Source: Phycisphaerae bacterium (GTDB lineage: Bacteria; Planctomycetota; Phycisphaerae; Phycisphaerales; SM1A02). From it: a stretch of 22,888 bases of DNA. Below, piece after piece: positions 17,408 through 22,888 of the stretch. The notes beneath the pieces are model-generated. The model had not been told where the DNA came from and did not search any database. It saw only the letters and a list, made by a program, of their open reading frames with translations. Made by a program: the position numbers and the translations under genes. Position 1 is the first letter of the stretch. Each line of letters starts with the position of its first letter. The DNA lies in NCBI GenBank assembly GCA_016873355.1, contig VGXK01000002.1:1-22888 (forward strand), in the 5' to 3' direction.

Positions 17408-19596
17408 GAGCGAGCCTCCCGTCCGCACGCGAGCACGAAGGCACCGATCGAGCCGAGCGCGAGCGATACGGCGAGCAATCCCGCGCGGTGCGAACGCGGC
17501 GTCTCTTCCGACGCGGCGGACACGGCGACCGGCGCCATGAGCGGCGCGTCGTCCACGAACTTCGACTCCGGACGAGTGGCGGGAAGCGCCCGCGCCACGA
17601 ACTCGATCGCGAGCTGCGCCGGGCTCAGCAGGAAGAGCCGCAGCTTCGGCTCGCGCTCGAGCAGACTGTCCATCAGGCTCGAGGGCTCGTGCGTCCAGTC
17701 GCCGATGCCGTCGCGGTCGGCGTCGTAGCCGGCGTAGTCGGACCAGAAGTTGCCGCGGTCGTCGCGCGAGAAGTCGTTGTCGACCAGCGTGCCGCGCCCG
17801 GCGACGACGATCTGCTCCAGGTTGTCGACGAAGTTGTTCTCGGTGAGCACGTTGCCGCGCACCGAGGGAAGGAAGATCATCGCGATGTCGTTCCACGCCA
17901 GCGTGTTTCCCCGGAAGAGTCCCGGACGCTCGCGCGTGAAGGGCGAGCCGTCCAGGTAGATGCCCACGCGATTGCCCGCCAGCACGTTCTCCTCCACGCG
18001 GAACCGATCGGTCTCCTTCAGGCCGATTCCGTATCCGCTCGGACCGCGGCTGCGCTCGATGCGATTGCCGCGCAGCGTGATCGAATGGCTGTACATGAGG
18101 TAGATGCCCACGGAGTTGTCGCGGAGCGAGTTCTGCTCCACGATCACGTCGTCGCTGAACATCAGGTGAAAGCCGTAGCGGCAGTCGTGGGCGCGATTGC
18201 GCCGCAGGACCACGCCGCGCGAGTACCAGAGGATCGCGTCGCGTCCCCCGTGGAACTCGTTGTCTTCGACGACGACCTCGTCGCTGCGCCAGAGCCGAAG
18301 GCCGTCGCCGCGACGCGCGATGTCGAGCGCCTTGCCGCCGATCGAATTGCCGCGCACGACGCTCCCGGGCGATTGCTTGAGGTCGATGCCGAAGAGCACC
18401 TCCTCGATGCGATTGTCGATCACCTTCGCTCGCGGCGCCAGCAGCCGGATGGCGCAGTGCTCGCGGTCCAGGCTCGTCCCGCTGTTCCGCAGCACGAATC
18501 CGCGGATCTCGACATCCGGGGCCGTGACGACGATGAGGTCGCCGACGCCCTCGCCGTCGATCAACGGCGAGTCCACTCCCACCAGGCGAATCGGTCGATC
18601 GATGTGCAGGCGCTCGCGGTACACGCCGGCGCCGATCTCGATCGTGTCGCCGGGCGCGGCGTTGCGGATGCGGGCGGCGATCGAACCGGGAACGGCGGGC
18701 GTGAGATCCCGCGGCGCCGCCGGCGAATCGCTCGGCGGAGCCATCGACCCATGCTCGTCGTCGACGACTGCGTCGCGGAGAGCTGCGTCCGCCGCGCCGG
18801 CGCGCGTTGCCGCGCCGGCGAGAGCGAGCACGAGCACGGCGGCGACGGCGCTTGCCGAGCGGCGCTTCGCGACATCCGCCCTGCGCTCCGCGGCGGCGTC
18901 GCTCCGATCCGCGTCGTGCGCCGCGCCATCCTTCGCGCGATCGCTCCGTCGCGCCGCGTCGAGCAGCGGCTTGTACGCGCGCCGATGGAACCAGAGCGCC
19001 GCGAGAATGACCGCCGCCGCCGCGAACGCCAGGTACAGGCCCCATCCCATCTCGGCATAGGTCTTGAATTGACCGATGCCGCCCTCGCCGAGAATCGTGG
19101 GCGTGAAGGGCTTCACCGAGGAGGAGAGCGGCGCCTTCGGATCGAGGCCCTGTCCGAAGGCGTACATCCAGTACTGGAGATCCACGAGGAAGAGAACCGG
19201 GAACGCAAGCGCCGGAATCGCCAGCAGCGCCGCCCAGCGGCTGTGGACCACGATCGCTCCCTCCATGAAGAAGACCATCGCCACGATGAGCCACACCGAG
19301 GCCTGCCGCTCGAGCTTCGCCGCTTCCTGGAGCGGACGCATGCCGATGTAGTGGTTGAGCCCGTCGATCTCGCGCACATCGCCGGAGAGCGTGTTCACGT
19401 GCGCGGTGAGGAAGAGGCCGTTGGGGTACTGCGGCGCCTCGAGCTCCATGTGCCAGTACGGGAGGAACACGGAGACGAGCAGGAGGACTCGCGCGAGCGT
19501 GAGCAGCGCCGTCGGCATCGCGTACCGGATCGGGTGACGGGAGAACTGCTCTGGCCGCACGCGCGGTCCGAGCACCTCGCGGAGGAATCCGTTCAT
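17404..19596 (-). CDS. nosD: fusion: NosB-like membrane domain + NosD maturation protein
   Basis: One uninterrupted 730-aa frame joins two modules. Residues 1-210 form a membrane domain with helices near 27-47, 101-117, 121-141 and 184-202 and the motifs FLPYWHMELEAPQYPNGL, IDGLNHYIGMRPL and VKPFTPTILGEGGIGQFK. It resembles the separate membrane protein often found beside nosD in clade II nos clusters (NosB-like; identification tentative). A linker of about 210-300 contains an internal signal-like helix (ASAVAAVLVLALAGA). Residues 305-690 are NosD: right-handed beta-helix repeats (GFVLRNSG, IDNRIEEV, VVRGNSIGG, GIYLMYSHSITLRGN) and FWSDYAGYDADRDGIGDW. A C-terminal helix ends the protein. No in-frame start codon suits a separate NosD. 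ATG 19596 was chosen; a GTG at 19653 is possible. Confidence 0.87.
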   Translation of the reverse strand: MNGFLREVLGPRVRPEQFSRHPIRYAMPTALLTLARVLLLVSVFLPYWHMELEAPQYPNGLFLTAHVNTLSGDVREIDGLNHYIGMRPLQEAAKLERQASVWLIVAMVFFMEGAIVVHSRWAALLAIPALAFPVLFLVDLQYWMYAFGQGLDPKAPLSSSVKPFTPTILGEGGIGQFKTYAEMGWGLYLAFAAAAVILAALWFHRRAYKPLLDAARRSDRAKDGAAHDADRSDAAAERRADVAKRRSASAVAAVLVLALAGAATRAGAADAALRDAVVDDEHGSMAPPSDSPAAPRDLTPAVPGSIAARIRNAAPGDTIEIGAGVYRERLHIDRPIRLVGVDSPLIDGEGVGDLIVVTAPDVEIRGFVLRNSGTSLDREHCAIRLLAPRAKVIDNRIEEVLFGIDLKQSPGSVVRGNSIGGKALDIARRGDGLRLWRSDEVVVEDNEFHGGRDAILWYSRGVVLRRNRAHDCRYGFHLMFSDDVIVEQNSLRDNSVGIYLMYSHSITLRGNRIERSRGPSGYGIGLKETDRFRVEENVLAGNRVGIYLDGSPFTRERPGLFRGNTLAWNDIAMIFLPSVRGNVLTENNFVDNLEQIVVAGRGTLVDNDFSRDDRGNFWSDYAGYDADRDGIGDWTHEPSSLMDSLLEREPKLRLFLLSPAQLAIEFVARALPATRPESKFVDDAPLMAPVAVSAASEETPRSHRAGLLAVSLALGSIGAFVLACGREARS

Positions 19597-19631
19597 GGGC
19601 GCATGTCCATTCGAGGGGAAGTCGAAGCGAC

Positions 19632-19665
19632 CCGCGCGGCGCAGCGAGGTCACCGCGCCGCGCGG
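19632..19665 (-). promoter_or_regulatory. perfect GC hairpin between nosZ and the nosD fusion
   Basis: Arms ccgcgcggcgc (19632-19642) and gcgccgcgcgg (19655-19665) are exact complements, giving an 11-bp all-GC stem with a 12-base loop. It lies just after the nosZ stop (19676). No T-run follows on the minus strand, so it is unlikely to be a simple intrinsic terminator. It may stabilise or protect the 3' end of nosZ mRNA or attenuate downstream expression. Confidence 0.6.
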
Positions 19666-19675
19666 ATCGGATGGG

Positions 19676-21772
19676 TCAACGCGCCATTCCCACGGCGTCC
19701 TTCCCGGCGCCGCTCGGCTTGACCAGGAAGTACCCGAGCATCTCCAGGTGCAGCGCCGAGCAGAACTCGGTGCAGTAGAAGGGGAAGACCCCGGGCATGT
19801 CCGCGGTGAACTTGATCTCCGCGAACTCGCCCGGCTCCAGGCTCAGGTTGATGTTGTAGCCGCCGATCGTGAAGCCGTGCGTGGCGTCCGGCGTCTGCTC
19901 GAGCGCGGTGATGCGCCAGGTGATGTGATCACCCTCGTTCACTTCCACATGCTCCGGCGTGTAGTGGCTGCGCACCGCCGTCATGTTGATCGTCACGTTC
20001 CTTCCGTCGCGCACGATGCCTTCCTTGCCCGCCTTCGGAGCGTTCGGATCGACCGACTGCGTGTGCGGATTCCAGCCGAGCTCGGGATAGACCTGCCAGC
20101 TCTTGAGCTTGTCCGCCTTGATGATCTGCGCGTAGTGCGGCTCGCCCACGCCGATGGGCATGTCGAAGATCACGGGCATCGCCGTTCCCTGCTGCGAGAT
20201 GTCGACGAGCTGGAAGTTCTGCGGCAGGAGCGGACCCGTCGGCACGAAGCGGTCGATCGACCACTTCGACATGGAGATCAGGTAGCGGCCGTCGGGGCTC
20301 GAGCTGTCGCCCTCGGCGGTGACCAGGTGGCCGATGTTGTATTGCACCGGCGTCTTCGTCACGAGCTTCCACGGCTGCTCCGGATGCTTCGACTCATATT
20401 CGCCGCCGAGCGTCCAACGCGCCACGGCGGAATCGAGGAAGAGCGAGGTGTAGGCGTAGCCCTGATCGTCGAACTGCGTGTGCAACGGCCCGAGGCCGAG
20501 TTCGACCTGCGCCTCCTTCACCGCGTCGAAGTCGAGGATGGGCACGCCGAAGTCGTCCTTGCCGGAGAACTTCTTGTCGGCGATGGCCTTTCTGATTCGA
20601 TCGGCGCCGAAGACCGTCACGTGCGGATCGAGTTTGCCCGCGACCACGATGTACTGGCCGTTCGGCGAAACGTCGACGCCGTGCGGGCTCTTGGGCTCGG
20701 GAGCGAGATGGAGGATGCCTTCCGCGATGCTCGTCTCGAGCGGAATGACCTTGAAGCCGCCCAGGTCCTCCGTCTTGCCTGAGGCGACGACGCGCTCCGC
20801 GATCTTCCAGTCGATGACATGCAGGTAGTCCGTGTCGCGCTGGCTGCATCCGGCCTCGAACGGCGGCTTTCCGGATTGGATGCCGCCGACGGCCATCTCG
20901 GCGTTGAAGGAGTTGCCGAAGACGAGCCCCTCGCTCGCGCCCTTGCCGGCGTCGAAGAGATCCTGGAAGTACGGAGGCAGTTCGAGCGCGAACGACTTCG
21001 CCACATCGATGCGTCCCTTCTCGCGATCGAACTTCCAGAAGGTGACGAAGCCGCGATAGGACTTCTTGTATTCGGCGAGCGGCGCGTAGCCGAATCCGAG
21101 CGGCGTGGCGTACTGGCCTCCCTCGACGACGTACTCGGTGTTCGGCGTGACGAAGCATCCGCCGTGATCGCTCACCGAGAGCGGATTCTTGACGATCTGC
21201 TTGGTCTCCCAGTCGCGCAGGTCGATGACTCCGACGCGCGCGTTGGCCTTGTCGCCGATGAAGAGGAACTGGCCGTCGTACTCGCCGTTCGTCTCGCTGA
21301 GACCGGGGTGATGCGTGTCGCCCCAGCCGATCGTGCGCCCGCTCGGCATGTTCCCGGCCGCGAGCACGTCGTTGCCGACGCCGAAGCCGTATCCCTGCCA
21401 CGACTCGGGCGTGAAGACGGCGATCGATCGAAGCAGACGCATCGACGGCACGCCGATCGCGAAGACCTGGCCGGATTGCCCTCCCGAGGCGAAGCACACG
21501 TACTCGTCGTGGCGGCCGCTGGGCATGAAGGTCTTCGACGCCGCCATGAGGTCGTCGAAGTTGAGCTTTCGTTCGTTCGCGATGCGCGTGAGCTCCGTCA
21601 CCTGCGCGGGCGTGAGCTCGGTCGGCTTCACCTCGCGCGTGCGCGAGCGGCGTCCTTCGCGCTGCGCTCCCTGCGCGTGCGCGGATGCGACGACCGCGCC
21701 GGCGGCGGCCGCCGCGAAGAACAGGACCAGTGCGGATCGGACAGGGCGTCGAGATCGGATCGTTGGAGGCAT
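19676..21772 (-). CDS. nosZ: nitrous oxide reductase NosZ, Sec-dependent (clade II type)
   Basis: NosZ reduces N2O to N2 in the periplasm using CuA and the tetranuclear CuZ centre. The 698-aa protein has a Sec-type signal (RSALVLFFAAAAAGAVVASAHA) without a twin-arginine consensus, which marks clade II enzymes. Seven candidate CuZ histidines are visible: H154/H155 (DTHHPG), H203 (SDHGG), H364 (SPHGVD), H431 (GPLHTQF), H482 (NIGHLV) and H546 (GEPHYA). The C-terminal cupredoxin holds the CuA set: H632 (ATHGF), C667 and C671 (CTEFC), H675 and M678 (HLEM). ATG 21772 is favoured by aaagga 7 bases upstream; a longer start at 21838 would put charged residues before the signal. It appears intact and functional. 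Confidence 0.97.
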   Translation of the reverse strand: MPPTIRSRRPVRSALVLFFAAAAAGAVVASAHAQGAQREGRRSRTREVKPTELTPAQVTELTRIANERKLNFDDLMAASKTFMPSGRHDEYVCFASGGQSGQVFAIGVPSMRLLRSIAVFTPESWQGYGFGVGNDVLAAGNMPSGRTIGWGDTHHPGLSETNGEYDGQFLFIGDKANARVGVIDLRDWETKQIVKNPLSVSDHGGCFVTPNTEYVVEGGQYATPLGFGYAPLAEYKKSYRGFVTFWKFDREKGRIDVAKSFALELPPYFQDLFDAGKGASEGLVFGNSFNAEMAVGGIQSGKPPFEAGCSQRDTDYLHVIDWKIAERVVASGKTEDLGGFKVIPLETSIAEGILHLAPEPKSPHGVDVSPNGQYIVVAGKLDPHVTVFGADRIRKAIADKKFSGKDDFGVPILDFDAVKEAQVELGLGPLHTQFDDQGYAYTSLFLDSAVARWTLGGEYESKHPEQPWKLVTKTPVQYNIGHLVTAEGDSSSPDGRYLISMSKWSIDRFVPTGPLLPQNFQLVDISQQGTAMPVIFDMPIGVGEPHYAQIIKADKLKSWQVYPELGWNPHTQSVDPNAPKAGKEGIVRDGRNVTINMTAVRSHYTPEHVEVNEGDHITWRITALEQTPDATHGFTIGGYNINLSLEPGEFAEIKFTADMPGVFPFYCTEFCSALHLEMLGYFLVKPSGAGKDAVGMAR

Positions 21773-21859
21773 GGATGCGTCCTTTCGAGGTTGGAGCGTC
21801 GGGTGCGGTCGGGAAGGTTCCGGCGGCGATTGCTCCACGGGCGCCGTCGGGGAGCGCGG

Positions 21860-22789
21860 CTACTTCGCCGCCGCGGGACCTCGGGCATGGATCGATCGGA
21901 GGAAGGCCACGATGTCGAGCAGGTCGTCCTCGCTCAGCGCGGGATTCCCGCCCTTCGGCGGCATCGCCACCTTCGACGTGTTGAGCGGGTCGTTGGGATC
22001 GCGACCGCGCTTGAGGAACTCGAGCATCTGATCGTCGTCGCGCTCGGCGATGAAGGTCGAAACGGTCAGGTCCTTGCCGAGGTTCGGCATGCCCTTCGCA
22101 TCGCGTCCGTGGCAGGAAGTGCACGACGATGCGAAGAGGCGCGAACCGTTGGCGATGTACTCGGCGAGCTCCGCATCGCCGCCGGCGGCGGCAAGCGCCT
22201 TGGCAAGGTCGTCCTGGCTCGGCGGCGGCGGCACGAGCACGACCGGATTCGGCGTCGTCGCGGCCGCCGCAGGAACGCGGCGCGGATCCTGAAGGCCGCG
22301 AAGATAGGTCACCACCTGCGAAACGTTTTCGTCGGTCATGTCGGGACGGCCGCCGCGCGGAGGCATCTCGACCTTCGTGAGGTTCAGCGGATCGTTCGCC
22401 GTGCGTCCCTTGCGAATGAACGACGCCAGGGCGGAGTCGCGCTGATCGCAGACGAAGAGACTGTGGGTGAGGTCTCGCCCGAGACCGCGGATGCCGCGGC
22501 CGTCGGGTCCGTGGCACATGGCGCAGACCGTGGAGAAGATGGCGCGGCCGTGGACGAACGAATCGAGATCGAGCTCGGGTTCGGGCGGCAGCGCGGCGAT
22601 CGGAAGCGGCGCGTTCGGATTCGGAGTCAGCCGGATCTGGAGCGCCCGCATCATGTACGCGGCGCCGACCATGACGGCGAGGGCCGCTGCACCCATGCCG
22701 ATGGCGAGCGCGAGCGCTGCGAGTTCATGCGGCCAGCACCACTGCCGCGGCAGGCCGGTCATGTGGGAAGGAAGCGATGCGTTCGTCAT
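21860..22789 (-). CDS. membrane-anchored dihaem cytochrome c, duplicated domain
   Basis: The 309-aa protein has one N-terminal helix (about 22-48) and two class I cytochrome c domains. Domain 1 has CAMCH (89-93) with Met ligand M142 (VEMPPRGG). Domain 2 has CTSCH (223-227) with M277 (VAMPPKGG). The domains align along their length (CHGPDGRG/CHGRDAKG, GLGRDLT/NLGKDLT, NDPLNLTKV/NDPLNTSKV) and are joined by a Pro-rich linker (about 172-192). As first gene of the nos operon, 87 bases before nosZ, it is the likely electron donor to NosZ CuA, comparable in position and role to the two monohaem NosC proteins of some clade II clusters (inference). Start ATG 22789 has gagg 6 bases upstream. Confidence 0.9.
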   Translation of the reverse strand: MTNASLPSHMTGLPRQWCWPHELAALALAIGMGAAALAVMVGAAYMMRALQIRLTPNPNAPLPIAALPPEPELDLDSFVHGRAIFSTVCAMCHGPDGRGIRGLGRDLTHSLFVCDQRDSALASFIRKGRTANDPLNLTKVEMPPRGGRPDMTDENVSQVVTYLRGLQDPRRVPAAAATTPNPVVLVPPPPSQDDLAKALAAAGGDAELAEYIANGSRLFASSCTSCHGRDAKGMPNLGKDLTVSTFIAERDDDQMLEFLKRGRDPNDPLNTSKVAMPPKGGNPALSEDDLLDIVAFLRSIHARGPAAAK

Positions 22790-22814
22790 GAGCAACCTCG
22801 CGGCGGCAGGATAT

Positions 22815-22846
22815 CAGATATATGGAGTCATTTAGCGGGATATCTG
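22815..22846. promoter_or_regulatory. inverted repeat upstream of the nos operon
   Basis: CAGATAT (22815-22821) and ATATCTG (22840-22846) form a 7-base inverted repeat with an 18-base gap. GATATC also occurs twice, at 22810-22815 and 22839-22844. The surrounding 22800-22860 is clearly more AT-rich than the rest of the window. It is a candidate operator for the first nos gene, possibly for the Rrf2 protein encoded at the end of the operon; it does not match an FNR box. Confidence 0.4.
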
Positions 22847-22857
22847 GAAAATGTCAG
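22829..22857 (-). promoter_or_regulatory. candidate sigma-70-like promoter of the nos operon
   Basis: On the minus strand CTGACA (22852-22857) is followed after 17 bases by TAAATG (22829-22834), about 40 bases before the cytochrome start codon. The -35-like box matches five of six consensus bases, the -10-like box only three of six. The right arm of the inverted repeat (22840-22846) lies between the boxes, the left arm just downstream of the -10. Confidence 0.25.
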
Positions 22858-22888
22858 AAAGGCTTGGAATCAAGGCACTTGCGGATCA

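Noticed and set aside
22866..22877. FNR/CRP-like box in cttggaatcaag before the nos operon
   Set aside because: The arms CTTG/CAAG are short and do not fit TTGAT-N4-ATCAA; not enough to call.

Overview
The window is uniformly GC-rich and has strong third-position G/C bias, which is why long mirror-image ORFs lie opposite many genes. I read it as a planctomycete-like chromosome, perhaps Phycisphaerae. The clues are a decayed 'KIIKPGMD'-type Ser/Thr kinase fragment of a style common in that phylum, a zinc-ribbon multi-spanning membrane protein, and a secretin-N-like exported protein. The taxonomic call is inference. No phage, IS element, tRNA, rRNA or convincing CRISPR array was found.

Layout. 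(1) 1-758 is a gene graveyard: a 37-bp direct repeat, a kinase fragment on + with an internal stop, an AAA_14-type ATPase fragment on - with a frameshift, and a nested palindrome. (2) 759-4426 (-) is carB with a plausible intrinsic terminator; its interdomain linker carries an Ala/Gly/Ser-rich expansion. (3) 4532-5903 (+) holds a small membrane protein and an exported Pro-rich protein, divergent from carB. (4) 5883-6851 (-) is a zinc-ribbon membrane protein. (5) 6974-11074 (-) is a periplasmic nitrate reductase operon, napD-napA-napB-napF, in which NapB is a tandem duplication with four haem motifs. (6) 11184-14755 (+) is a divergent, translationally coupled operon: membrane-anchored tetrahaem cytochrome c, Tat-exported protein with four [4Fe-4S] sites, NrfD-like membrane subunit and an unknown 146-aa protein. 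(7) 14682-22789 (-) is a nitrous oxide reductase operon: two-domain dihaem cytochrome c, nosZ, a fused membrane-domain/nosD gene, nosF, nosY, nosL and an Rrf2 regulator.

How it fits together. NapA reduces nitrate in the periplasm and receives electrons from NapB. No napC or napGH lies in the window; the divergent cytochrome/Fe-S/NrfD operon is the obvious candidate to carry electrons from quinol to NapAB. NosZ reduces N2O to N2. It has a Sec-type rather than a Tat signal, which with the lack of nosR and nosX points to a clade II (atypical) system. The two-domain cytochrome is the likely donor, NosL and NosDFY the copper/sulfur maturation machinery, and the Rrf2 protein a likely nitric-oxide or Fe-S responsive regulator. 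Nitrite and NO reductases are not in the window, so the two ends of denitrification sit side by side without the middle.

The most unusual items are the membrane-domain/NosD fusion, the duplicated NapB, the NapC-less quinol module, the duplicated cytochrome before nosZ, and a perfect 11-bp GC hairpin between nosZ and the nosD fusion.
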